A stretch of 64,000 nt of DNA from Lachnospiraceae bacterium (GTDB lineage: Bacteria > Bacillota_A > Clostridia > Lachnospirales > Lachnospiraceae): positions 1-64,000 of the forward strand of contig JAFQCI010000003.1 in assembly GCA_017416505.1 (NCBI GenBank). Reading direction: 5' to 3'. Below the pieces are notes generated by a model, which saw nothing but the letters and a program-made list of their open reading frames with translations, had not been told where the DNA came from and made no database searches. Below, piece by piece: positions 27,642-37,306 of the stretch (positions are counted from its first letter, which is position 1; every line of letters starts with the position of its first letter). The position numbers and the translations under genes are program-made.

Positions 27642-27762
27642 GGTAAGCTTCTCCCGATGGTCGAACCGGTCAGCCTCCTAATGGAGTCTGCCGGGCGCGT
27701 TCCGTCGGCGTGTCTTATGCAGACGGCATATTAGAAAATTTGCAGAGAAGAGAGGTGAGAAA

Positions 27763-29376
27763 ATGTCAATATATCATTTGTCAATAAAGATAATCAGTAG
27801 AACAGGTGGAAGGTCAGCGGTTGCCTCAGCAGCATATCGTTCTGGAGAACGATTATATAATGACGAAACGGGACTTGTTCATGATTTTACGAGAAAAGGT
27901 GGAGTGGTTCACACGGAAATTATGTTGCCTGAAAATGCACCAGAAAGGTATCTAAACAGAGAAGTCTTGTGGAATGAGGTACAAAAAGTTGAAAGCCGAG
28001 CGGATGCACAATTTGCCAGAGAAATTGAAGTGGCATTTCCTGTAGAAATGACAAGAGAAGAACAGCTTGAATGTGTTAGGAACTATATTAAGAAAAACTT
28101 TGTAAATGAAGGGATGATTGCAGATTTTGCAATTCATGATACAGGAAAAGGAAATCCGCATGCGCATATACTTCTTACAGTTAGAGGTATAGATAAAAAG
28201 TCAGAATGGATGCAGAAACAGAGAACGGTATTTGCAAATTCAAGAGATGCCTGTGGAAGACCAATTTATGATCCAAATCTTCCAGCTTATGATGCGAAAA
28301 ATAAGGAGGCAACTTCCAAATATCGTATTCCTGCACTGGATAAAAACGGCAAGCAGAAAGTACGAGTTAGGAAGGGGAAGGGAACAGAGTATTTGTGGGA
28401 GAAAATAACAATTCCAATAAATGATTGGAATGAGCACAGTAAGGCTGAAATATGGAGAGCATCTTGGGCAGAGGAGTGTAACAAATATCTTGCAGAAGAT
28501 AAGCATATTGATCATAGGTCTTACGAGAGGCAGGGTTTAGATGTAGAGCCGATGATTCATGAGGGTATTATTGCAAGACAGATGGAGAAAGATGGACAGA
28601 TTGCGGATAGATGCGAGATTAATCGTGAAGTTAGAGAACGCAATCGACTTAGAGAATCTATACGAAAGCTGGCAAAGGAAATTACAGAAATCATAGTAGA
28701 GAAAGCGAGGGATTTGATTGATCGAATTAGAGGATTTACAGGAAGTTTTAAGTATCATAGAAAGCCAGGAAGAGCTAGTCAGTATATTGGAGGAACAGGA
28801 AAGGGAGATAGCTTCACTTCTTCGAGACAAGGAGCAACTTCTAGAAGGGCTGGACGAGCAGGAGAGTATCAACAATTCATTGATGCAGCAAATCAAAAGT
28901 TATCAGATACAGATAGAGAAATTGCAGCAACAGATAAGCGAATTGATGAACTTAAAAGTTTAATTAAAGAAAAGGAGGCGGAAAGAAATGAACGAATTAG
29001 AAAGCTCATGGAGCGTAGACGAGCTTCTGGATATGTTGGAGGAGCAGGAGAATCAAATCGAGGAATACAAAAATCGAATGCTGAATTATCAGGATATGCA
29101 GAAGAAGATGGTGATGAAATACGAGCAGAAACTGAAAGAAGGGGACTCTCAGACACAGCAGATGAAGTCAGAAAGCTTATCAATAATCTCGGAGCTAAAG
29201 AAAGAGCTTCAGTTAAAAAGCGAGACGATACTGAAGCTAAACGAGAGAATAGAGAAATTAGCAACAAGCGATCAGGAACTTCGAGAAGCGAGGGCACTTC
29301 GACAGGAAGCAGAATCAATAATGAAGACTGTGGAAACAAAGCTATCTCTCAAGATGGAGAAAGTAGAAAACGTTAA
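27763..29376 (+). CDS. MobA/MobL-family relaxase
   Basis: A 537-aa MOBQ relaxase that nicks oriT and leads the strand during transfer. The N-terminus MSIYHLSIKIISRTGGRSAVASAAYRSG is typical for MobA/MobL, and the metal-binding histidines are in GKGNPHAHILLTVRG near residues 131-139. The last 200 residues are charged and low in complexity because this DNA also encodes two other frames. No primase domain is fused, unlike RSF1010 MobA. GAGAGGTGAG site before ATG. Confidence 0.92.
   Translation: MSIYHLSIKIISRTGGRSAVASAAYRSGERLYNDETGLVHDFTRKGGVVHTEIMLPENAPERYLNREVLWNEVQKVESRADAQFAREIEVAFPVEMTREEQLECVRNYIKKNFVNEGMIADFAIHDTGKGNPHAHILLTVRGIDKKSEWMQKQRTVFANSRDACGRPIYDPNLPAYDAKNKEATSKYRIPALDKNGKQKVRVRKGKGTEYLWEKITIPINDWNEHSKAEIWRASWAEECNKYLAEDKHIDHRSYERQGLDVEPMIHEGIIARQMEKDGQIADRCEINREVRERNRLRESIRKLAKEITEIIVEKARDLIDRIRGFTGSFKYHRKPGRASQYIGGTGKGDSFTSSRQGATSRRAGRAGEYQQFIDAANQKLSDTDREIAATDKRIDELKSLIKEKEAERNERIRKLMERRRASGYVGGAGESNRGIQKSNAELSGYAEEDGDEIRAETERRGLSDTADEVRKLINNLGAKERASVKKRDDTEAKRENREISNKRSGTSRSEGTSTGSRINNEDCGNKAISQDGESRKR
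28718..28963 (+). CDS. Nested coiled-coil frame inside the relaxase gene
   Basis: An 81-aa frame in +1 register relative to the relaxase, starting at a TTG with GAGG nearby. The product is an almost pure coiled coil (EEQEREIASLLRDKEQLLEG). It ends 24 nt before the next nested start, which is in the same frame and begins with a similar acidic coiled coil. This could be a separate small gene or a split N-terminal part of the next one. Expression is unproven. Confidence 0.4.
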   Translation: MIELEDLQEVLSIIESQEELVSILEEQEREIASLLRDKEQLLEGLDEQESINNSLMQQIKSYQIQIEKLQQQISELMNLKV

Positions 29377-30058
29377 AACAGAGTATGAAAATAAGATAAG
29401 CGATTTAGAAATGGTGAAAAAGTCATATGAGATGAGGCTAGCGGAAGTGAAAACAGAAAGAGCACATATTCGTGACGAAATCAAGCAGGAGGCAGAACGC
29501 ATGACACGACTTGCTAGAGGAGATTTAATTATAAAGAATAATGCAAAGTATGCTACACACGAAGGTTTCTATATTGCAGTGCTGCTATATGGAATTTTGA
29601 TTACTGTCTTGAAGGGATTTGAAACAGAATTTATTAGAAGGGATATCGAGGATGCGGGTTTATGGATATGGAAGTTAGCTGCTAGTTGGTGGCAAATAGT
29701 TATGAAGATGGCACAAATAATATCAACTGCAAGTATTAATATTTCAAATGATGTTATTAGAGATGTCTTGTGTTGGGTACTGTTTGGAATGGTAGTAGTT
29801 GTTATGACGGCGGTTCCAATAGGTGGAATAGGATATGGTTGCTATAGGATTGGTAAATTTTATTATTATGAGCTATGGGATAGGATGAGCCTTGCAGTTG
29901 TGATGGTGAGTGTAGCGGTTATAGTGAATTTTGCGGAGGAGATACGAGGGTTGCTGTCAGTTAATGTGGTGCTGGTGTTTGTAGTTGTACAGCTTGTATA
30001 TATGATTGTTAGAAAAGGGGTGGAAGTGGTTAGGAATGTTAAAAAGTTAGGTGTATAG
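28988..30058 (+). CDS. Coiled-coil membrane protein overlapping the relaxase (MobB-like)
   Basis: A 356-aa protein that begins inside the relaxase gene in another frame (389-nt overlap) with a strong AAAGGAGG site. Residues 1-185 form a long coiled coil; residues about 195-345 hold three or four membrane helices (FYIAVLLYGILITVLKGF, VLFGMVVVVMTAVPIGGI, VVLVFVVVQLVYMIV). In RSF1010, mobB also lies inside mobA and has a membrane segment that aids contact with the transfer channel. The same role is inferred here by layout only; I see no sequence match. Confidence 0.8.
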   Translation: MNELESSWSVDELLDMLEEQENQIEEYKNRMLNYQDMQKKMVMKYEQKLKEGDSQTQQMKSESLSIISELKKELQLKSETILKLNERIEKLATSDQELREARALRQEAESIMKTVETKLSLKMEKVENVKTEYENKISDLEMVKKSYEMRLAEVKTERAHIRDEIKQEAERMTRLARGDLIIKNNAKYATHEGFYIAVLLYGILITVLKGFETEFIRRDIEDAGLWIWKLAASWWQIVMKMAQIISTASINISNDVIRDVLCWVLFGMVVVVMTAVPIGGIGYGCYRIGKFYYYELWDRMSLAVVMVSVAVIVNFAEEIRGLLSVNVVLVFVVVQLVYMIVRKGVEVVRNVKKLGV

Positions 30059-30129
30059 GGTAAATTAAAAACAGGGGTTGCGTTGAAGAAATGTAACTCT
30101 TGTTTTGTCATGAAGTCGCATAAAATTGG

Positions 30130-30168
30130 TCGCAATATGTTGCGAAAACAAGGACTGTGTGATATTAT
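30130..30168 (+). promoter_or_regulatory. Promoter with overlapping palindrome for the hsd operon
   Basis: TTGCGA (30140-30145), 17-nt spacer, TATTAT (30163-30168). The palindrome TCGCAA-TATG-TTGCGA (30130-30145) covers the -35 and is a natural operator for the small XRE protein encoded next. Confidence 0.65.
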
Positions 30169-30215
30169 AAAATGATAGAGTTATTTGAACGTGAGTAATA
30201 TGAGAGGATAAAGAA

Positions 30216-30428
30216 ATGGCTGTATCATACAACAAATTATATAGTGTTCTTGAAGAAAAGGATGTGACAATGGTCGAACTTAGAAAAGCAGCGGATATAG
30301 CACCAAATACTATGACGCGTATCCGTAAGAATGAGGAAGTATCATTGGACGTTCTAGGAAGAATATGTAAAATACTGCATGCTGATTTTGGAGATATTAT
30401 GGAGTATGTGGAAGAGAAGGAGGATTGA
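30216..30428 (+). CDS. Small XRE regulator of the restriction operon
   Basis: A 70-aa single-domain Cro/CI-type helix-turn-helix protein (VTMVELRKAADIAPNTMTRIRK). It ends 5 nt before the hsdR start and so is part of the operon. By analogy with controller proteins of restriction systems it may regulate its own promoter through the palindrome at 30130-30145. No other domain present. Confidence 0.85.
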   Translation: MAVSYNKLYSVLEEKDVTMVELRKAADIAPNTMTRIRKNEEVSLDVLGRICKILHADFGDIMEYVEEKED

Positions 30429-30433
30429 GGCTT

Positions 30434-33187
30434 ATGTCACCAGAAGAAAAAGCTAGGCTTGTTATTGATGAACAATTGAAACAATCCGGGTGGATAATTC
30501 AGGATATGAAAGACCTTAATCTCGCAGCTGGAAGAGGTGTGGCAGTTCGCGAATATCCAACAAGTAGTGGGGAGGTGGACTATGCCCTTTTTGTAGATGG
30601 AGTTCCTGTAGGTATAGCAGAGGCAAAACGAGAAGAAAAGGGTGAAGATATAACAACTGTTGAAAAACAGTCTGCTCGATACGCAAAAAGTACATTTAAG
30701 TGGATGAAGGGTGACGTTAGCATCCGTTTTGCCTATGAGTGTACAGGTGAATTGACAAGATTTACAGATTATATGGATATAAATTATCGTTCAAGAGATA
30801 TATTCTCGTTCCACAGACCGGAATCATTAGCTTATATGTTAAAGCAGAACGATACCATAAGAAATAATATGAAGCACTTTCCAAAACTTGATGAGGATGG
30901 TTTTAGAAAGTGTCAGATTAAAGCATTGAAGAAATTAGATGAGTCTTTTTCAGAAAGTAGGCCTCGCGCGTTAGTTCAGATGGCTACTGGTGCAGGAAAG
31001 ACCGTTACAGCAATTACAGCTGCATATAGATTACTTAAATATGCAAAGGTAAATAGAATACTTTTCCTTGTAGATACAAAGAGTCTTGGTGAACAAGCTG
31101 AGCGTGAATTTTTGGCTTATATTCCAAATGATGACCACAGACCATTTTCTAATATATATGGAGTATATCGTTTGAAGTCATCACATATGCCAGCAAATAC
31201 GCAGGTATATATAAGTACAATTCAAAGAATGTATTCTATTCTTAAAGAAGAAGATTTGGATGAATCAGCAGAGGAAACATCACCTAATGAGTTTGTAACT
31301 GCAGAGAGTAAAGCTCCAAAGGAAGTTGTATACAACGAGAAGTATCCACCAGAATTCTTTGATTGTATTATCGTAGATGAATGTCATAGGTCTATATATA
31401 ATGTTTGGAGTCAGGTATTGGAATACTTTGATTCCTTTATCATAGGCCTTACGGCAACACCAGACAAGAGAACATTTGCATTCTTTAAGCAGAATGTAGT
31501 AAGTGAATATACCAGAGAGCAGGCTATTGTTGATGGTGTAAATGTTGGAGAAGATGTATTTGTAATTGAAACTGAAGTTGGCAGAAATGGCGCTCAGCTG
31601 ATGAAACAATTAATTGAATATAGAAATAGACTATCTCGTGCAAAAAGATGGAAACAGATGGACGAGGATTTGGAATATACATCAAAGGACTTAGATAGGG
31701 ATATTGTAAATCCTAGTCAGATTCGTGCTGTTATAAAATGTTTTAGAGAAAGTCTTGGAACAACATTATTTCCATATCGTAAAGAAGTTCCTAAAACTCT
31801 TATCTTTGCTAAAACAGATAGCCATGCTGATGATATTATACAGATTGTTCGAGATGAATTTGGAATGGGAAATGAGTTTTGTCAGAAGATTACTTATGGG
31901 GCGGATAACCCGGAGGCGGCTCTTAGCTCATTTAGAAATGATTATAATCCAAGAATTGCAGTCACAGTTGATATGATTGCAACTGGAACAGATGTAAAGC
32001 CTATCGAATGTCTTGTATTTATGCGTGATGTTCGTAGCAAGAATTATTTCGAGCAGATGAAAGGAAGAGGAACCAGAACTCTTTCTAAAGATGAGTTACA
32101 GAAAGTTACTCCATCCGCTACAGAGAATAAAGACCATTTTGTAATTGTTGATGCAGTTGGGGTCACAAAATCCAAGAAGACTGAAACCAGGACACTTGAA
32201 AGAAAACCTACGGTTTCTATGAAAGAGTTGATGATGAATGTTGCTCTTGGTGCAAGAGATGAGGATACACTTACCTCTTTGGCTAATAGAATTATTCGAC
32301 TTAATAGTCAGATGACTCCGGCAGAGAAAAAGGAATTTGAAAAGCAGGTCGGAATTCCAGTTGGTAAAATATCTGAAAATCTTCTTAATGCATTTGATGA
32401 GGATGTTATTGCTGATAAGGCTGGATATGTAATTACAGAAGATGGACCTGAACCTACTGAAGATGATACAAAGAAGCTTACAGAGGCACAGAAAGAGTTA
32501 ATTAAAATAGCAATTGAGCCTTTTAATAAACCGGAGGTTCGTAATTATATTGAAAATGTTAGACGTTCACATGAACAAATTATTGATAATGTGAATATTG
32601 ACTCAGTTGTGTTTGCAGGATTTGATAAGGAACAGGAAAAGAATGCGGATAGAGTGATTCATACTTTCCAAGAGTTTATTGAAGAAAACAAGGATGAAAT
32701 TCTAGCATTACGCATTATCTATGACCAGAAATATAAAGACCGCCCAATGGCTATTGAACAGATGAAGGCTTTGTATGAGAAATTAAAAGTAAAGGGTATT
32801 ACTGTAGATAGACTGTGGGATTGCTATGCCATTAAGAAACCGGATAAAGTTAAGCGTGGAACGATGGCGCAGATTACAGACCTTATTTCAATAATCAGAT
32901 TTGAGATGGGATACGAAGATAAGCTGAGTCCTTTTGCGGATAAGGTTAATTATAACTTCATGCGTTGGACATTGAAGAAAAATGCAGGCGATGTTCATTT
33001 TACAGAAGAACAGATGGAGTGGTTACGATTAATAAAGGAACATATAATGGTTTCGCTTAGTATCGTGCCAGATGACCTTGATTTGAGTCCTTTTGATAAG
33101 AGAGGCGGATTGGGAAGATTCTACGATGTTTTTGGTGATGAATATGAAAATATTTTGAATGAGATGAACATTGTATTAGTGGCTTAA
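30434..33187 (+). CDS. hsdR: Type I restriction enzyme, R subunit (HsdR)
   Basis: A 917-aa motor and nuclease subunit. The N-terminal PD-(D/E)XK nuclease shows GEVDYALFVDGVPVGIAEAKRE; the helicase core has QMATGAGKTVTAI near residue 180, the DECH box in IIVDECHRS near 314 and GLTATP; later motifs include MIATGTDVKP and MKGRGTRT. A C-terminal region typical of EcoEI-type HsdR is present. ATG at 30434 has GGAGG upstream; a TTG nine bases earlier is less likely. The R-S-M gene order is unusual. Confidence 0.95.
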   Translation: MSPEEKARLVIDEQLKQSGWIIQDMKDLNLAAGRGVAVREYPTSSGEVDYALFVDGVPVGIAEAKREEKGEDITTVEKQSARYAKSTFKWMKGDVSIRFAYECTGELTRFTDYMDINYRSRDIFSFHRPESLAYMLKQNDTIRNNMKHFPKLDEDGFRKCQIKALKKLDESFSESRPRALVQMATGAGKTVTAITAAYRLLKYAKVNRILFLVDTKSLGEQAEREFLAYIPNDDHRPFSNIYGVYRLKSSHMPANTQVYISTIQRMYSILKEEDLDESAEETSPNEFVTAESKAPKEVVYNEKYPPEFFDCIIVDECHRSIYNVWSQVLEYFDSFIIGLTATPDKRTFAFFKQNVVSEYTREQAIVDGVNVGEDVFVIETEVGRNGAQLMKQLIEYRNRLSRAKRWKQMDEDLEYTSKDLDRDIVNPSQIRAVIKCFRESLGTTLFPYRKEVPKTLIFAKTDSHADDIIQIVRDEFGMGNEFCQKITYGADNPEAALSSFRNDYNPRIAVTVDMIATGTDVKPIECLVFMRDVRSKNYFEQMKGRGTRTLSKDELQKVTPSATENKDHFVIVDAVGVTKSKKTETRTLERKPTVSMKELMMNVALGARDEDTLTSLANRIIRLNSQMTPAEKKEFEKQVGIPVGKISENLLNAFDEDVIADKAGYVITEDGPEPTEDDTKKLTEAQKELIKIAIEPFNKPEVRNYIENVRRSHEQIIDNVNIDSVVFAGFDKEQEKNADRVIHTFQEFIEENKDEILALRIIYDQKYKDRPMAIEQMKALYEKLKVKGITVDRLWDCYAIKKPDKVKRGTMAQITDLISIIRFEMGYEDKLSPFADKVNYNFMRWTLKKNAGDVHFTEEQMEWLRLIKEHIMVSLSIVPDDLDLSPFDKRGGLGRFYDVFGDEYENILNEMNIVLVA

Positions 33188-33197
33188 GGAGGCATAG

Positions 33198-34409
33198 ATG
33201 GAATTAAAAGAATATACACTTGATGAGTTGCTTCCTTATGAGCAACCGACAAAATATATTGTGGAGTCAACAAAATATGATGATTCCTATAAAACCCCAG
33301 TTTTGACGGCGGGAAAGAGTTTTATTCTTGGATATACAAATGAAACAGAAGGGATATTTGAAAAGGATAAACTTCCTGTAATTATCTTTGATGATTTTAC
33401 TACTGCTAGTCAGTATGTGAACTTTCCATTTAAGGTAAAGTCCTCTGCTATGAAAATTCTTAATGTGAACACGGAGCTTGTTTTACCCAAATACATATTT
33501 TATAGAATGCAAATTATTCATATAGATCATGATACGCATAAAAGATATTGGATACAGTATTATTCAAAACAAAAAATAGCGATTCCAGATCTTGAAGAAC
33601 AAGCAAAAATAGTTGCAAAAATTGAGGAAATGTTCTCTCAGATAGATGAGGGAATTGAAACGCTTAATAAGACTAAAGAACAATTAAAAGTATATAGGAA
33701 TGCTGTTTTAAATGAGGCTTTCCTAGGTAATTTTACAAATGATAGGCATATAATGACAGATTCTTTTTGTGAAGAAGCCACAAGTGAAGAAAGAGAAAAG
33801 CTTCCCGATATTCCAATAGAGTGGAAATATATCGCGCTTGCAAACTTAGGAGATTTGGGAAGAGGGAAATCTAAACATAGACCAAGAAATGATGCTCGTT
33901 TATTTGAGAATGGAAAGTATCCTTTTTTACAAACGAGTGAAGTGAAGGCTGCTTCAAAATATATCACAGAGTACACAAAAATGTATGGTGAATTTGGATT
34001 ACAGCAGAGTAAATTATGGAAAGCGGGAACATTATGTATTACTATAGCAGCTAATATCGCAGAAACAGCTTTTTTGGGTATAGATGCATGTTTTCCAGAT
34101 AGTGTAGTTGGATTTACACCTAATGAGAATATTAATCCATGGTATATTAAGTATTTTATCGAATCACAGAAGCTAAGACTATGGGCGTTTGCTCCTGCAA
34201 CAGCACAGAAGAATATTAATCTTGATACATTAGAAAAGCTTATAATTCCATATTGTATGTTAGAAGAACAAAATATGATAGTTGCAGAAATTGAAAATAG
34301 AATGTCTGTATGTGATAGCATTGAGCGTACAATAGAAGATGCTTTAGTACATGCAGATGCACTTAGATATAGTGTTTTAAAAAAAGCATTTGAAGGAGGA
34401 TTAGTATAA
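33198..34409 (+). CDS. hsdS: Type I restriction specificity subunit (HsdS)
   Basis: A 403-aa subunit that sets the target sequence. There are two variable recognition domains, each followed by a conserved helical spacer (EEQAKIVAKIEEMFSQIDEGIETL and EEQNMIVAEIENRMSVCDSIERTI). It ends by overlapping the hsdM start. No inverted partial hsdS copies are seen nearby, so there is no sign of shuffling. Recognition sequence unknown. Confidence 0.94.
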   Translation: MELKEYTLDELLPYEQPTKYIVESTKYDDSYKTPVLTAGKSFILGYTNETEGIFEKDKLPVIIFDDFTTASQYVNFPFKVKSSAMKILNVNTELVLPKYIFYRMQIIHIDHDTHKRYWIQYYSKQKIAIPDLEEQAKIVAKIEEMFSQIDEGIETLNKTKEQLKVYRNAVLNEAFLGNFTNDRHIMTDSFCEEATSEEREKLPDIPIEWKYIALANLGDLGRGKSKHRPRNDARLFENGKYPFLQTSEVKAASKYITEYTKMYGEFGLQQSKLWKAGTLCITIAANIAETAFLGIDACFPDSVVGFTPNENINPWYIKYFIESQKLRLWAFAPATAQKNINLDTLEKLIIPYCMLEEQNMIVAEIENRMSVCDSIERTIEDALVHADALRYSVLKKAFEGGLV

Positions 34410-35902
34410 TGTCAGAACAATCAAGTGCAATTATTTCAAAGGTATGGGGAATGTGTAACCCATTAAGAGATGATGGGGTAGGATATGGTGATTATTTGGA
34501 ACAGCTGACATATCTTATTTTCCTAAAGATGTCAGACGAATATTCAAAACCGCCATATAAGAAAGAAACAGGTATTCCGACAGGATATGCTTGGTCAGAT
34601 ATGAATACATTAAAGGGCGCAGAACTTGAAGAACAATATAAGAAGACATTAGAAAAACTTGGTGAGCAAACTGGTATTCTTGGAAAGATTTTCAAGGGAG
34701 CAACAAATAAAATTAATAATGCAGCTATTCTTTACAGGGTAGTTCAGATGATAGATGCAGAAAAATGGGTATCAATGTCTTCTGATGTTAAGGGCGAAAT
34801 ATATGAAGGCTTGTTGCAGAAGAATGCAGAAGATATTAAGTCAGGAGCAGGACAGTACTTTACTCCAAGACCTGTAATTCGTGCTATGGTGAGATGCGTA
34901 CGCCCAGAACCAATGAAAACTATTGCAGACCCTTGTTGTGGTAGTGGAGGATTCTTTTTGGCAAGTCAGAGTTTTATTGCAGACCCAGATAATTATACTC
35001 TTGATAGAGAGAAAAAAGAATTTTTGAAGAATGAGACATTTTATGGTAATGAGTTAGTTCCTAATACATTTAAGATGGCTCTTATGAATCTATATCTTCA
35101 TAATATTGGAGATATTTATGGTAATGTTCCGGTGTCTCTTGGTGATGCATTGCTTACGGATCCAGGTTATAGGGTAGATTATGTTCTGACGAACCCACCA
35201 TTCGGAAAAAAATCCTCAATTACATTTACTAATGAAGAGGGTGAGCAGGAAGACGAAGATTTGGTATATAATCGTCAGGATTTTTGGACAACAAGTTCTA
35301 ATAAACAACTTAACTTTGTACAGCATATTAATACTATTTTGAAGGCTACAGGTAAGGCAGCAGTTGTTGTACCAGATAATGTGTTGTTTGAAGGTGGAGC
35401 TGGTGAAGTAATCAGAAAGAAGTTATTGGAAACGACAGAACTGCATACAATACTCCGTTTGCCTACAGGTATTTTCTATAAGCCGGGTGTAAAAGCTAAT
35501 GTGATTTTCTTTGACAAAAAACCGGCAAGCGCAGAAAGACAGACAAAGGAAGTATGGATATATGATTTTAGAACAAATATTCATTTTACCTTGAAGCAGA
35601 ATCCAATGACAGATAAAGACCTTGATGATTTTGTAGCTTGTTATAATCCAGAAAATAGGTATGACAGAAAAGAGACATGGTCAGAAGAAAATCCAGATGG
35701 AAGATTTAGAAAATTTACTGTAGAGGAAATATTGGAGAGAGATAAGACAAGTCTTGATTTATTCTGGATAAAGGATAAGTCACTTGCGGATTTAGATAAT
35801 CTTCCAAATCCCGATATTCTTGCAGATGATATTATCGAAAATCTTCAGAGTGCACTGGAATCATTCCAAGAATTGAAGGCGCAGTTGAGGATTGAAAAAT
35901 AA
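34409..35902 (+). CDS. hsdM: Type I modification methylase subunit (HsdM)
   Basis: A 497-aa N6-adenine methylase subunit. An N-terminal helical domain precedes the SAM motif ADPCCGSGGFFLA (near residue 173) and the catalytic NPPFGKK (near 261). The QYFTPRPVIRAMV segment is typical. It overlaps hsdS by 1 nt and the following TIR-like gene's open frame by 11 nt, which suggests that gene belongs to the same transcript. Confidence 0.96.
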   Translation: MSEQSSAIISKVWGMCNPLRDDGVGYGDYLEQLTYLIFLKMSDEYSKPPYKKETGIPTGYAWSDMNTLKGAELEEQYKKTLEKLGEQTGILGKIFKGATNKINNAAILYRVVQMIDAEKWVSMSSDVKGEIYEGLLQKNAEDIKSGAGQYFTPRPVIRAMVRCVRPEPMKTIADPCCGSGGFFLASQSFIADPDNYTLDREKKEFLKNETFYGNELVPNTFKMALMNLYLHNIGDIYGNVPVSLGDALLTDPGYRVDYVLTNPPFGKKSSITFTNEEGEQEDEDLVYNRQDFWTTSSNKQLNFVQHINTILKATGKAAVVVPDNVLFEGGAGEVIRKKLLETTELHTILRLPTGIFYKPGVKANVIFFDKKPASAERQTKEVWIYDFRTNIHFTLKQNPMTDKDLDDFVACYNPENRYDRKETWSEENPDGRFRKFTVEEILERDKTSLDLFWIKDKSLADLDNLPNPDILADDIIENLQSALESFQELKAQLRIEK

Positions 35903-35921
35903 AATATACGAGTGGGAGAAG

Positions 35922-37238
35922 ATGCTTGTGGATATAATAGATTTAAATACACAGAGACTTTTGATTGATTTATATAATCAAATGGAAGGGAAAAATGAAA
36001 TATCAATATGTGCACCTAATTATGATCAATCACAAATAGATATTATTATTTCGCAAAACTATCTTGAAGCGATTGATGCAAGTTCTTTAGAGGGATGGGC
36101 ATACATAATAAGACCTACATATTTAGGAAAGAAATATGTGGAAGAGTTACAGGATTCGTTGCACTTTAAAATTTATAGATTTATTAAACGTGGAAAGGAA
36201 ATTGGTATAAAGGAGAATAAAGAGGCTGGTGCTATTAAAATAGTAAGTGGTCCATTATTTAATGCCTGGATGGACGAGATAAATATTTTTAATGAACGTT
36301 TTTTGAAAAAACATCCTTTGTATAACAGTATATATACTACATATTTCCATAGAAAGAATATTCATTCATATAGTGATATGATGGGACATTTGAATGCATT
36401 ATATATGGATGATGAATTGGAAAAATATGATAGTACGAGTTCAAATAAAAGAATTAGCACTAATAAGGTATCTTTTGAGGATATGCTTATTAATGATATT
36501 GTTAGGTGTGAAGAATTTTTGAAGAATCCTGAAGATGATGAAAGTGGTATTGATCTTTATATTGAAATTACAGGAAAATATGATGCTGTTATTCCATCTT
36601 TTGGAATGGGGTTGTATCAATATATTCCTGAACAACATTTTTATGATCCAGAAATATCAGGAGAAACATTAAAACAAAACCTATTAAAATTAGTTGGTAA
36701 AATGAAAACTTTTCAAATAACTAATGGGTATAGTTTGCCGAAAAAGAAAGAGAGTTCAGAAAAAATATCAGAGGAGAGACGCAATATGAGTAATAAAATT
36801 TTTATTGTTCATGGTCATGATGAATTGGCAGTTCAAGAAATGGCAAGGACTCTTGAAAAATGGGGGTTTGAAGCTATTATATTGCATGAACAAGCTGATA
36901 TGGGAATGACAATAATTGAGAAAATTGAAAAATATACTGATGTTGATTATGCAGTTGTACTTTATACAGAATGCGATTATGGACGTGCAAAGGAAGAAGA
37001 TACTAGTAAAGAGAGATTTAGAGCAAGACAAAATGTTGTTTTTGAGCATGGATACCTTATTAGCAAATTACATAGAGATCATGTTTGTGCATTAGTGAAG
37101 GGGAATGTCGAAACACCAGGAGATATAAGTGGTGTGGTATATGTTCCTATGGATGATAATGGTGCATGGAAGATGGCATTAGCAAAAAACATGAAAGCAG
37201 CAGGAATTGACATGGATATGGATAAATTCTTGGGATGA
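35922..37238 (+). CDS. TIR-like domain protein linked to the type I system
   Basis: About 438 aa. Residues 290-438 match the TIR-like (PF10137, CAP12/Pycsar-effector) type: KIFIVHGHDELAVQEMARTLE, ADMGMTIIEKIE, YAVVLYTECDYG and RQNVVFEHGYL. Related domains bind or cleave NAD in defence systems. The first 290 residues are not recognised; they start with a possible winged helix and include a Glu/Lys-rich stretch before the TIR part. The start is unclear: ATG at 35922 is chosen, but a TTG at 35892 would overlap hsdM. Likely a back-up effector in the restriction operon; inferred only. Confidence 0.8.
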   Translation: MLVDIIDLNTQRLLIDLYNQMEGKNEISICAPNYDQSQIDIIISQNYLEAIDASSLEGWAYIIRPTYLGKKYVEELQDSLHFKIYRFIKRGKEIGIKENKEAGAIKIVSGPLFNAWMDEINIFNERFLKKHPLYNSIYTTYFHRKNIHSYSDMMGHLNALYMDDELEKYDSTSSNKRISTNKVSFEDMLINDIVRCEEFLKNPEDDESGIDLYIEITGKYDAVIPSFGMGLYQYIPEQHFYDPEISGETLKQNLLKLVGKMKTFQITNGYSLPKKKESSEKISEERRNMSNKIFIVHGHDELAVQEMARTLEKWGFEAIILHEQADMGMTIIEKIEKYTDVDYAVVLYTECDYGRAKEEDTSKERFRARQNVVFEHGYLISKLHRDHVCALVKGNVETPGDISGVVYVPMDDNGAWKMALAKNMKAAGIDMDMDKFLG

Positions 37239-37306
37239 TGAAATGTGAAACGTATAATAATATTAACTGTTTTTGTGTGGGTGAAATATATAGAGAGGTG
37301 ATTTAG

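Noticed and set aside
28493..29502. Minus-strand ORFs under the relaxase
   Set aside because: Serine-rich antisense shadows without ribosome sites; unlike the plus-strand nested frames they have no coiled-coil or membrane pattern.
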